64,000 nucleotides of DNA from Symmachiella dynata. Its GTDB lineage: Bacteria > Planctomycetota > Planctomycetia > Planctomycetales > Planctomycetaceae. The position numbers and the translations under genes were made by a program. The notes beneath the pieces are model-generated. The model had not been told where the DNA came from. It worked only from the letters and a program-made list of their open reading frames with translations, and ran no database searches. The DNA lies in assembly GCF_007747995.1 (NCBI RefSeq), contig NZ_CP036276.1, positions 1,603,001 to 1,667,000 of the forward strand, given 5' to 3'. Below, piece by piece: positions 45,312 through 53,915 of the stretch; positions within the stretch are counted from its first letter, which is position 1; every line of letters begins with the position of its first letter.

Positions 45312-48203
45312 ATGAATTTACTCAACCAGGATTACTGGAGACTTCGGGATTTCGAGTATGCTCAACCTCTCTACGATTTGGCGTTTGTGCTTGATGTCGA
45401 CGCCATTGCGACTGGGGCGAAAAAGCCAAAGTACCGGACGTTCGCCCTCTGGAAGGCTGCACTGGGACTTGATAGCTATGGTACGAACATAGATCAATGG
45501 CTGGACGGGAACCTTTCGGATCACGACCTCGATCAAGTCCCATCGAATAGGATCAAGTCCTACCTGTACAACATCCGCAACACTGGAAGTATCCCTGAGC
45601 TCTCTACCTTCCTGAATGTTGCTGGATACGAACGCTGCTTACGTCTTCGCAGAATAAGGGGACTTGGTCCAGCACAAATCGCACAGACACTGGGTTCGGA
45701 TCGGCCTTCCTCTGAATGGCTTCGCCAAGCATCTCACAACTGCAACTTGCCGGAAGAACAGATCCTCGGCTGTTATGTCGGTGACTCGTATGGTAATTGG
45801 CAACCGCCTCACCTTATTCCACCGCTCCTACGACTCCTTCACGCTGTAGAGCAACAGTTCGACACTCCACTGAATTGGGAATTGCGCGGCATTCGTGACC
45901 TTTTTTGCCCTATCACCTCCGAGTGCAGCATCACATGTGATGTTGCTGACTTCACCAAACTACGACGTACGTGCCGAAATGTGGTCAAGCGGCAATCGAT
46001 GTTTGAGATCGATCGAAGTAGTCGGGGCATCATCAGGGTTAGGCATGTGATGGGGTGGTCTGCTCGCTTCGAATTAACTGAGAGAGCGGCAAGCGGGTTG
46101 TCCGCTGCCGAGTTGGCCCGAAACAAAGATCCTTTGAAAAAAGAGCTATCAGGAAGTTTGAGAGCCGACCTTCACTTGCATACGTCTTGGTCGGATGGCG
46201 CTGCATCGCTCGACAGTATGGCAAAGGCGGGTTCACAACTTGGACTGTCCTATCTTGCGGTCACCGACCACAGCCGTTCCTCCAAGGTGCAAGGAGGCCT
46301 GACTCCGGTCGAGTGGTTTCGTCAAAGTAGCTCGCTTGCGACGACGAAGACCGCCATCCCGGTTCTTCATGGAATCGAGGTCGATATTCTTCAGGATGGT
46401 TCACTCGATCTTCCCAAGAGCCTACTGTCATACGCCGATTTCGTTGTCGCGTCAGTCCATTCAAATTGGACGAGTAGTCGTCATGCAAACACTCGTAGAC
46501 TAATCTCAGCTATCGAGACTGCCTGCATTGATGTGATCGGACATCCGACTGCTGCATTGACAGGTAAGCCTGGTGTGCCGGACTACGTCCGAGTAGCAGC
46601 TGACGTCGATTGGCCAAAGGTGTTTGCATGTTGTGCGAAATGGCAAGTTGCGGTCGAATTCAATTGCTTTCCATCGCGGTTCGACCTCCCGGTTGCTCTT
46701 CTACGCAAAGCACTGGATGCTGGCTGTTGGTTGTCATTTGGCACCGACGCACACGCAAGAGCACACCTTGTGCACATGAAGTTTGGTCAAGAGGTTGCTG
46801 ATTGCTTAGGTGCGGATACCGTCCTCAATTCCTTTTCTCACGATGAGATTCGCGATTGGCTGCGCGATGCACGTGAACTACGAAGCCAGCTCAACCCTAC
46901 CAAGCCTGTCCAGAGGAAGCAAAAGCGTTTGTTCGAGGATGTGGAGGATATGAAGGAAAAACGTGTCGAGTTAATAAAGGCATGGCCGTCACCCCCAAGC
47001 CGTTTGCCTGATGGTCCACCTATTGTCGGATTCGACTTGACAGGTAGCGAAAAGCCGACTGGTGTTGCATATCTGCGGCGGAATCACGTTGAAACGTGTT
47101 CACTTGTGTCAGACGACGAATTGATTGCATTTGTTCGCAATAAGAATCCGAGCATCGTGAGTATCGATTCGCCCCTTGGACTTCCCGGCGGTGGCAAGCA
47201 AATAAACCCAAATGCCGGTATTGTGCGAGTCGCCGAGCATGACCTCAGTAGCATTGGGATTTCAGCTTACCCAGCTCTAATAGATTCAATGAAGGATCTG
47301 ACACTGAGAGGAATACGGCTGCGAAACTGCATCGAATCAATGCATCCGCCGCCCATCGTAATTGAATCGTATCCAGGTGCCGCTCAGGATATTCTTTGCA
47401 TTCCCCGAAAGCAGAAGAGTCTTGCATTGTTGCGTGAAGGGCTATCAGATCTTGGCCTTACGGGACCTGGGTTGAACGCAACCTCGCACGATGAAATCGA
47501 TGCGATCACATCAGCTCTTGTTGGCCGCTACTTCAATAGTGGCAAATTCGAGGCGATGGGTGTTCCCGAAGAGGCTCAATTGATCGTACCGAAACGAAGT
47601 CTATTTGAATTCGAACAGGCGCCAATAATCTGCTTGGCTGGCAAGACAGGGGCTGGCAAGTCTGTCGTGGCTCGTTATCTCGCTACGTTTTATGGATTTG
47701 AGTGGTGCAAGACTCGCGAACTGATCCGTGAACTGCTAACTGCCGACATTGAAGCCGCGCCAGAAAACAAGCTGTTCCAACGCACCGTGTCAAAGCAACA
47801 CATAACTGAAGAAGATCTTCAAGACTTTGGTCTTGCCATTTTAGATCAACACGGACAAGCTCCGTTGAGGCACAAACTTGCCCACAAGATTAGGGGCCTG
47901 AAGACTCCAATCGTCGTAGATGCAATTCGCGATCCGTCAGACATCGCTGATGCAAAGCAGGATGGTCGTCCGATTTTGACTTGGTTTGTGGATTCTAGCG
48001 ATGCTGCCATTACGGCTCGGCTCAGTGAACAGTCGCGAAGGAGCCAGGGAAAAGTTGCCATTGCGAGCCCCGTGGACAAAACGGCAGAATTACTGCGTGG
48101 GGAGTCCGACCTAGTAATATCCAATTCTGGCACATTAGAGGAACTCCGATGGAACATAGATGATGCGTTCTTCTCGCACATATACGTAGAGTCTGAAGCG
48201 TGA
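45312..48203 (+). CDS. PolX-like N-terminus + PHP phosphoesterase + DUF429 + P-loop kinase fusion
   Basis: 963 aa in four parts. Residues 1-150 resemble the PolX N-terminus with a helix-hairpin-helix (LRRIRGLGPAQIAQTL); 150-280 sit where the polymerase palm belongs but no catalytic motif is seen. About 284-500 is a PHP domain with all metal residues: DLHLH (H288, H290), VTDHS, GIEVD, VASVHSN, VIGHP, GTDAHA. About 573-750 is DUF429: GFDLTGSEKPTG, VSIDSPLGLPGG, IESYPGAAQ, HDEIDAITSALV. From 777 a P-loop kinase starts with GKTGAGKS, then VVDAIRDPSDIADAK, like dNMP or dephospho-CoA kinases. PHP domains in PolX are 3'-5' nucleases. It is the last gene of the XRE operon, 40 bp after the nuclease. 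The combination is unfamiliar to me. Confidence 0.85.
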   Translation: MNLLNQDYWRLRDFEYAQPLYDLAFVLDVDAIATGAKKPKYRTFALWKAALGLDSYGTNIDQWLDGNLSDHDLDQVPSNRIKSYLYNIRNTGSIPELSTFLNVAGYERCLRLRRIRGLGPAQIAQTLGSDRPSSEWLRQASHNCNLPEEQILGCYVGDSYGNWQPPHLIPPLLRLLHAVEQQFDTPLNWELRGIRDLFCPITSECSITCDVADFTKLRRTCRNVVKRQSMFEIDRSSRGIIRVRHVMGWSARFELTERAASGLSAAELARNKDPLKKELSGSLRADLHLHTSWSDGAASLDSMAKAGSQLGLSYLAVTDHSRSSKVQGGLTPVEWFRQSSSLATTKTAIPVLHGIEVDILQDGSLDLPKSLLSYADFVVASVHSNWTSSRHANTRRLISAIETACIDVIGHPTAALTGKPGVPDYVRVAADVDWPKVFACCAKWQVAVEFNCFPSRFDLPVALLRKALDAGCWLSFGTDAHARAHLVHMKFGQEVADCLGADTVLNSFSHDEIRDWLRDARELRSQLNPTKPVQRKQKRLFEDVEDMKEKRVELIKAWPSPPSRLPDGPPIVGFDLTGSEKPTGVAYLRRNHVETCSLVSDDELIAFVRNKNPSIVSIDSPLGLPGGGKQINPNAGIVRVAEHDLSSIGISAYPALIDSMKDLTLRGIRLRNCIESMHPPPIVIESYPGAAQDILCIPRKQKSLALLREGLSDLGLTGPGLNATSHDEIDAITSALVGRYFNSGKFEAMGVPEEAQLIVPKRSLFEFEQAPIICLAGKTGAGKSVVARYLATFYGFEWCKTRELIRELLTADIEAAPENKLFQRTVSKQHITEEDLQDFGLAILDQHGQAPLRHKLAHKIRGLKTPIVVDAIRDPSDIADAKQDGRPILTWFVDSSDAAITARLSEQSRRSQGKVAIASPVDKTAELLRGESDLVISNSGTLEELRWNIDDAFFSHIYVESEA

Positions 48204-48272
48204 CGGGGCTTACTATATCAACTAGCGACTCGGTTTAGCAGGTTCCAAAGTCGAAAAGCAGCACCACGTGCA

Positions 48273-50498
48273 TCACTGCAGTTTGCTGGCGTCTTTGTCT
48301 TCTTTCTCGAATCGGACTCTCTCGCCAGACCCTCGCTGGAGAGTGATCTTGTCCTGTTCCCATCTCGAGATGAACTCATTCAGTTTCGTCGCCCCAAGCT
48401 TTTCCAATGCATCAATCAAGATCGGTTCCTCAGTTTCCCTCTTTAGGGTTGCAATAAACTCTTTCATTTCACCATATGTGAACAATCCCAAGTGATCTTG
48501 GTTCGGAGCCTGCGGCGTATTTGTGACCCACTCTTCGATTCTCTTCCTCGCCTCTTCGATTTTGTCATCCGGCTCCCCCTTGCACCATTTGTCGATCCGC
48601 TTGATCTTTTCATCGTAACGCGGAGGTCCCATCAGAATCAGCATGTCGAGTCGACCTGCGCGAATAATTGCACTATCGAACTCTTTCCGATGATTTGTTG
48701 CCATAAAGAATATCACACGTGCTTGCTTTCTTAGCCGAAGAATTTTTGGGAGCATACTGGTCGTCAAAAATTTTTGCTCAACGCTCATTTCGGCGTCACT
48801 CCCCTCTTCATCATGGTCTCGTCGTTGCACCAACGCATCCATTTCGTCAAACAAGACAACGACACCGTAGAGATCCAGCAGATCATCAAACACCTCATTG
48901 ACTTGATTGTAGATGCCATCCAGCCCCGCTCTCAGGAAGTCTGATGGTGAAAGTTCCAACAATGGCCAGCCCAACCGCTTTGCGACTATCTCCGCGATTG
49001 TAGTCTTCGACGTTCCGGGTGGGCCAAAGAGGAGTGCCGATCGCCGCTCCGACAACTCAAATGATGGTTTCAGGCGCTTCGGGTCTCTTTTCGGGTCATC
49101 GCCCGGCAGACTCCAACCAAGTGAATCAATGTCATGTTCGGCTTTCTCTATGATCTCAGACTGAAACACATTTCTCACAGTTCCTAGTTCTGGTGACACG
49201 TCGCAGTCCAGAAAGTCGTCCCACACGTCTTCCTGTTTCTTCCAATGAATCTGAACTTGGTCCTTGTACTTTTCAAGCACCCGAACATGGATCTGTTCAG
49301 ACAGTCGAGCACTCAACCTCGCTAGACACATGTGAGCAACGCCAGTCGGCCATGATTCGGGCTCGCCGCTTTCCAGGGCTCGAACGTCACTGCCAGAATT
49401 CCAACCTGCATAAACCTCTCCACCGTGAAGATATTCAATCCGGTTTTCATTCAACCAATCAAGGCTTCTTCGGAGGCAGTCCAGAATTGATTCGTCGGTT
49501 AGCATTTCAGGGAATTCATTCAATATTGCTTCGACAACTTCAAAATGCCAACAATGGTTTGCACCTGCATCTGGATAGTGAAAGAGGGGAAAATACTTCC
49601 CCCACACACCTGCTGAGTTTTGGTGGTCAAAAAACATTTTGACACCAGCTCTCAACTCACTTTCTGTAGGCAATGCTCTTGCCAAAATGCTATGCACAGC
49701 GGGTTGCACTCGCGCAATTCGGCGCAGGACTCGACAAAGACATGCTGACATGGCGAGAGAAACGGGGTCCATCATCGACTGATGATTTGAAGCCACCAAC
49801 GAGATGCGTTTCGCAAACGTCAAGCTTGCCCATTCCGCAACGTCTTTCGCATTGTCTTGATCCAATTCAAGTCCGGAAGCCATGGATGCTCCGTCAACCA
49901 CCCAGTAAGCAATCGTAGGCGTCGGCGGGTACTTTTGAACCGCAAATCCTTCAGGTGCGGTCGTCAGCAACGTTTTGCAGATGTCGAGTACAGACTTGTC
50001 TTTTAGCTTGCGCGAAGTGTCGTCGATTGGTTCACCAGATTGTTCGGCTTTTGTGACTGGATCTCTTCGCACCTCGACATCATCCACAGTCCGCTTGATA
50101 TCAGTCAAGCAATTTGCGTCCGTCAGATTCGCACGTGCCAACATCGCAGCCGAGCGAACAACCAGAGCTGCTGTAAAGGCGTTATTCTGGCTGAGGCTCG
50201 CTGTAATCCAGTTATGGTCAAGCAGTTTCTTTAGCTGAGCGTCGAGCGCATCTCGCAGCGCATCGCGGTTTCCATTTGTGCCAAAGAAGTCGTCGGCCTT
50301 CTCGCCAAGGCAAAAACTCATAAGCGCCGTACACGTAAGCGTCACCCCGATGTCATCAGGCGATTCCGGCGGGCGCGTCGGCAGCCTGAAAAACGTCTCG
50401 TCTTTGAAAAACGGACGGTAATCCTCGATCAACGTACGGCGTAAGTGATCAGAATGGCGTCTGAGGTCTCGCATTTTATGCAATATGACGTCAGGCAT
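48273..50498 (-). CDS. AAA+ ATPase with helical N-terminal domain
   Basis: 741 aa. The first 430 residues are helical with features of an alpha/alpha-toroid (GVWGKYFPLFHYPDAGANHCWHF, LDWLNENRIEYLHGGEVYAGW), as in terpenoid-cyclase-like folds. The AAA+ module has Walker A GPPGTSKTT near 492, Walker B VVLFDEMDAL, sensor 1 ATN, and the arginine-finger region DSAIIRAGRLDML, so it should hydrolyse ATP and form a ring. The C-terminus is charged. It overlaps the purine-synthase-like gene by 8 bases and converges on the PHP fusion gene with 69 bp between stops. No protease or helicase motif is present; it is probably a remodelling or sensor partner. Confidence 0.88.
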   Translation of the reverse strand: MPDVILHKMRDLRRHSDHLRRTLIEDYRPFFKDETFFRLPTRPPESPDDIGVTLTCTALMSFCLGEKADDFFGTNGNRDALRDALDAQLKKLLDHNWITASLSQNNAFTAALVVRSAAMLARANLTDANCLTDIKRTVDDVEVRRDPVTKAEQSGEPIDDTSRKLKDKSVLDICKTLLTTAPEGFAVQKYPPTPTIAYWVVDGASMASGLELDQDNAKDVAEWASLTFAKRISLVASNHQSMMDPVSLAMSACLCRVLRRIARVQPAVHSILARALPTESELRAGVKMFFDHQNSAGVWGKYFPLFHYPDAGANHCWHFEVVEAILNEFPEMLTDESILDCLRRSLDWLNENRIEYLHGGEVYAGWNSGSDVRALESGEPESWPTGVAHMCLARLSARLSEQIHVRVLEKYKDQVQIHWKKQEDVWDDFLDCDVSPELGTVRNVFQSEIIEKAEHDIDSLGWSLPGDDPKRDPKRLKPSFELSERRSALLFGPPGTSKTTIAEIVAKRLGWPLLELSPSDFLRAGLDGIYNQVNEVFDDLLDLYGVVVLFDEMDALVQRRDHDEEGSDAEMSVEQKFLTTSMLPKILRLRKQARVIFFMATNHRKEFDSAIIRAGRLDMLILMGPPRYDEKIKRIDKWCKGEPDDKIEEARKRIEEWVTNTPQAPNQDHLGLFTYGEMKEFIATLKRETEEPILIDALEKLGATKLNEFISRWEQDKITLQRGSGERVRFEKEDKDASKLQ

Positions 50499-51546
50499 CG
50501 AACACCTCTACAAGTATCTCATGAAAGCTCACTACATCAAGAGTCCTGAATCCCGTACCTACCCAACCAATGGGTGTATGCAATTCGGACTTGAGCATGG
50601 AAAGGAAGTCCATCGCCTCGGGAGTAAGTTGCTCAGGGAGTGACGCATTGCGATTGCGGATGTCAATCCGGTCTAATCCCATTACCGCCAAACACGTGGG
50701 TTTGTTGTAACGGCATGCAGAACGCACCATTTCCAGATCAAAGCGAGCGACACGGCGGAGCTTCTTCGTAACCGATGTGAACTCTGGCTCTGTTGTGAGA
50801 GCTCCTGACTCTTCTTTGATTTTTTCCCACGAAAGTTCATTGAGAAGCGCACCGCTGCGACCGCCGACACGGATCGGAAAAGTACGGATTACGAGGATAA
50901 TCTCATCAACATCTCGCGGTGAAATGCCAGACTCCATTGCAAATGCGGCGGCCGTCGTGTCCTTTGACGTCACAAATGGGTAAGAAGGCCCGTGCAACAA
51001 TGAAAGTCCAAATCCTTGCGTGCCTTCGACTATCAAGTGTCGACCTATATCGATCATTCTGTGGAGTGTTGGCGCAAGGGGTTCTACTCGGGCGTATTCG
51101 GCAAGTTGAGCCGCATCCCCAGCCAAACGTGTAATAGGGGAGCGTAAGACGCGACCAGCTAGTGCGCTACCGTTTCCGCTACCCGTACTGGCAAAAGACG
51201 TGACCAGTTCCCGTTCTGCCTCTCTGTCGGCATCGGTTACAAGCACGGCTCGTGGGTCGACGACTAGTCGATCTCGATCAAGTTCGCAATGTTGGATTTC
51301 CTTGATCAGTATTTCTTCGTCGATTACACACCCAGCGGCAAGAGCCAAGGTGGCATCGCTCTGTCCGGCTGCTGCCGGCAACTGTCGCAGCACGCATTCC
51401 TTGCCACGGACAATCGTCGAGTGCCCTGAATTTGGACCACCGCAGCGAACTACTACCGGAGAATCGAATTGTCTCGCAGTTAGTGCAACGACCTTGCCCT
51501 TTCCCTCCGAACCATATTGTCCACCAACGACAACAGTAACTGGCAT
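50491..51546 (-). CDS. PurZ-like adenylosuccinate synthetase homologue
   Basis: 351 aa from the ATG at 51546 with GGAGG 8 bases upstream (an ATG at 51552 sits too close to it). PurA enzymes are about 430 aa. The P-loop reads GGQYGSEGKGK: position 13, the catalytic Asp of PurA, is Ser. GGPNSGHST keeps the catalytic His (H42). The IMP loop is STGSGNGSA instead of STGRGIGPA; VEGTQGFGLSLLHGPSYPFVTSKDTT is conserved; the aspartate loop reads TKKLRRVARFD instead of TGRPRRCGWFD. A short length plus loss of that Asp is what separates phage PurZ (dGMP to the 2-aminoadenine precursor) from PurA. Chromosomal PurA should exist elsewhere. Substrate is inferred. Confidence 0.82.
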   Translation of the reverse strand: MPVTVVVGGQYGSEGKGKVVALTARQFDSPVVVRCGGPNSGHSTIVRGKECVLRQLPAAAGQSDATLALAAGCVIDEEILIKEIQHCELDRDRLVVDPRAVLVTDADREAERELVTSFASTGSGNGSALAGRVLRSPITRLAGDAAQLAEYARVEPLAPTLHRMIDIGRHLIVEGTQGFGLSLLHGPSYPFVTSKDTTAAAFAMESGISPRDVDEIILVIRTFPIRVGGRSGALLNELSWEKIKEESGALTTEPEFTSVTKKLRRVARFDLEMVRSACRYNKPTCLAVMGLDRIDIRNRNASLPEQLTPEAMDFLSMLKSELHTPIGWVGTGFRTLDVVSFHEILVEVFDA

Positions 51547-52507
51547 TTCCATGCCCTCCGAACGTTTGAAAACGGACTTGCTGACAACACCTCGTGTATC
51601 CTACCGGTGATGGACGGTACGGTATGAAATCAGGAATTCAACCAATGCGTGCCGCGTCAGATTCGAAATGGCACTTGCAGCGGAGATTGTACCTGATCAT
51701 CTGCACTTTGCCAGAGCTGCGCATGTCAGCTGGTCTCGCCTCTTTCCGTACAGTCCGACAAGTAAGGATAGGCGTTCAGTTCCGTGGGCAACGGCCAATC
51801 AGAGATAGAATTCATAGGTGGCTCGATAGCACAAGACGTTATGCTCACAACGGCTTCGTCTCTGGAGCGTCCCGGCTTTCGTCTTTTACATCTATTCCTA
51901 TGAATTACGACGGGAAGCAGTCCATGACTGAGCCAGAATAAACAAGTTGGTGCATGAGATACGCTATCGGACGGGCATTACATGATTTCAGTGAACGGTC
52001 CTTTCAAGAAACTCCGCCGCTGGCTCGAACTGACCGACCAGGAGCAGGATGTTTAAGTCGCCCTGCATAAGGGAAGCGTTGCATTAGGCGCTGCGTAAAC
52101 TGTTGCAGAAGGCGCTCCGCCATGCAACACGTGGTTGTGTTGTGGGCTGTGTCTATTTGTTTTATGCCCACCCCGACTTACGGGTGCCGGGGACTCTCAT
52201 TCACTGCGTTCATTCGACCCCCGGCTGCATTGCTTGCATTTCGGGGTGATGGTCAACTCGGTCTTTCGACCTCGATTTCCCTTCCAAGTGTCGGACGATC
52301 CACTCCACGTTGGCAAACCCAATCAATGCAGCCGGGGCTCCGCCCCGGCACCCTGTCCTCGCGAGCCACTATCAATCCGATCGCGGTCCGCGTCGGCCCT
52401 CTCAATTCTGGCACGCTCGCAAGGTCGTCCCTGCGGCCTCCACCTTGCTCGCATGCCGCCGACCCAATGGCCGACACGGCCAAGTCAATTCTTTTCCCCC
52501 ATCCACC
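51547..52507. other. Gene-free stretch at the edge of the defence-like island
   Basis: 961 bases with no credible gene. A 24-codon frame (51982-52056) and a 115-codon frame (51594-51941) lack family features. The hairpin CCGGGGCTCCGCCCCGG lies near 52333. The divergent promoter for the PurZ-like gene must be at its left end. Decayed mobile DNA is likely. Confidence 0.45.
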
Positions 52508-52690
52508 ATGCTCTATCACGTTCGACTACAGTTCGGAATTCACGTCGATGCCTCCAGCAACACCGACGCATTCAACAAAGCCTGTCGTGCACTGCGGGAG
52601 CATCCCGGTTCGTATATCGCCCGCGTCGAGCAGGCAGGTACCCCCAAGGGGAAGCCTGGATTGCTCAAGCGGATTGTGACGGGGCAATAG
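52508..52690 (+). CDS. Small protein, unknown function
   Basis: 60 aa from the ATG at 52508: MLYHVRLQFGIHVDASSNTD, then AFNKACRALREHPGSYIARVEQ and a basic end. It has a beta-alpha-beta look and could be a small DNA- or RNA-binding protein of the mobile module. No Shine-Dalgarno; the leader is pyrimidine-rich with TCAATTC at 52485-52491. I recognise no family. Confidence 0.55.
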   Translation: MLYHVRLQFGIHVDASSNTDAFNKACRALREHPGSYIARVEQAGTPKGKPGLLKRIVTGQ

Positions 52691-52914
52691 CTCCGTCCAT
52701 TCCGTTTCGGTCAGACGGTCCACCGACTTCGCTCCAGTTGGCGCTCGACGGTGGCTCGCTGCGGCCGGCCCCTGACGGGCCGGTGAAGTCGCCCCTCCCT
52801 TGTGTGTGTTTGTGTGCGATGTTTTGTTTGGCGATTCCGCTTGAAAGAAGGACGGCGTACCAACGGCACACCGCCCGTTTGCGAATCCTTCGCTCACTCC
52901 CCCAGTCCGGACGC

Positions 52915-53178
52915 TCAGAAGGGGTGAGTCTCCACTTCGGCCGCTTCAATGTGCTGCTGCGCCAGCTGCAAAACGCGGATTGCCAGCGGAAGGTCTTGGA
53001 GACCGAACGAACTTGTGGATCTCCAGTCGCCATTGTCCTTGTAGCGCCGCTGCAGGTTGACGTTGCGGAATTCCCGGTTACCGTCATCGGTCTCCACATC
53101 GTTGACAAAGACGCTGGCCGAGACCAGGCCGAGCCGGAACGTCTTCTCAGGAGCTTTCTTCGCCGCTTGCTTGGCCAT
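52915..53178 (-). CDS. Small protein, paralogous to the divergent gene at 53538
   Basis: 87 aa with AGGAG upstream. Begins MAKQAAKKAPEKTFRLG, then VSASVFVNDVE, NLQRRYKDNGDWRSTSSFG and DLPLAIRVLQLAQQHI. The order S-A-S-V/I-F-V, then L-Q-R-x-Y, D-x-G-x-W-x-(S/T), then a D-L helix, is repeated in the gene at 53538, so the two are homologues in divergent orientation. A compact beta-beta-beta-alpha fold is likely. Function unknown; the basic N-terminal tail and mobile context suggest DNA binding. Confidence 0.7.
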   Translation of the reverse strand: MAKQAAKKAPEKTFRLGLVSASVFVNDVETDDGNREFRNVNLQRRYKDNGDWRSTSSFGLQDLPLAIRVLQLAQQHIEAAEVETHPF

Positions 53179-53537
53179 CTCTCATCTCCTCGCAATAAAA
53201 AGGAACGATTCGCGTTCCTGATTGCCGGACGACCCGGCAACAGCGGCTCAGCATGCCAGCTTGAGCGATCCTTGGCAAGAACTTTTGACTGCTCGCGGTC
53301 TGGGCATTGTAGCGGGCCGGTCCCTAATGCCGTCGAAGGGCTGCTCGCCGGTCGGCGCCGGCAACGGTTGCCTGCGCCCTGCTGGGCAACCGGCACGCCG
53401 ACAACCGAACTCCGCCCGAAAGTTCGCCCCCGGCTCGGCACCCTTGACGGCGGGCTGCGGCCCGCTGGAACATGACCGCTTCTCCGCAGTCGATCGATTC
53501 GCGGATGAAGACCATTACTTTTTCCCCCCTTCATCCT
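53179..53537. other. Divergent region with two adjacent hairpins
   Basis: 359 bases. AGGAACG-ATTCG-CGTTCCT (53201-53219) and TTGCCGG-ACGAC-CCGGCAA (53222-53240) are two perfect 7-bp hairpins lying 3 bases apart in the leader of the minus-strand gene. No gene is supported in the rest. Confidence 0.55.
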
Positions 53538-53837
53538 ATGGCGAACACATCGTCCAAGGCAGAGCGTCCGGCCGAAAAACAGGACGCAACATCACCGGCC
53601 CACCCCGTTGAGCGGGTTTCCTACGGAAACGTCTCAGCGTCGATTTTCGTGCGGGAGCACAGGCTTCCCAACAGCAAGTCCATCGTGAAATACAGCGTAT
53701 CACTCCAACGAAGCTACCTTGATCGCCAAGGTGAGCGTCAATGGACGAATACGCTCGACGAAGACGACCTGCTTGCCGGAGCGGAGGCCCTCACGGACGC
53801 CTTCAAGGTGATCTGGCGCAAGCGACGGCATTCGTAG
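53538..53837 (+). CDS. Small protein, paralogous to the divergent gene at 52915
   Basis: 99 aa from the ATG at 53538. After a polar N-terminus comes YGNVSASIFVREHR, YSVSLQRSYLDRQGERQWTNT and DLLAGAEALTDAFKVIW, matching the pattern of the 52915 protein. No Shine-Dalgarno is visible; the leader is CT-rich (TTTTTCCCCCCTTCATCCT). The frame opens at 53472, but similarity begins only after the chosen start. Function unknown. Confidence 0.7.
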   Translation: MANTSSKAERPAEKQDATSPAHPVERVSYGNVSASIFVREHRLPNSKSIVKYSVSLQRSYLDRQGERQWTNTLDEDDLLAGAEALTDAFKVIWRKRRHS

Positions 53838-53915
53838 CCGGCGTGAGTCGCCTTGCCCACGGCCAGTTCGCAGCTGGTCGTGGGTTTTTTCTATTTCAAT
53901 TCCAATTCTTCAATT

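Noticed and set aside
51594-51941. 115-codon plus-strand frame right of the PurZ-like gene
   Set aside because: No ribosome site, no family features, irregular composition; likely decayed DNA.
51982-52056. 24-codon frame beginning MISVNGPFKKL
   Set aside because: Too short to judge, with no ribosome site or context support; possibly a remnant.
52135-53475. 446-codon plus-strand frame
   Set aside because: It runs across the well supported small genes at 52508 and 52915 and two hairpins; its sequence is Arg/Pro-rich as expected for a shadow in GC-rich DNA.
52665-53534. 289-codon minus-strand frame
   Set aside because: It overlaps the 52915 gene in another frame and has a composition typical of non-coding frames.
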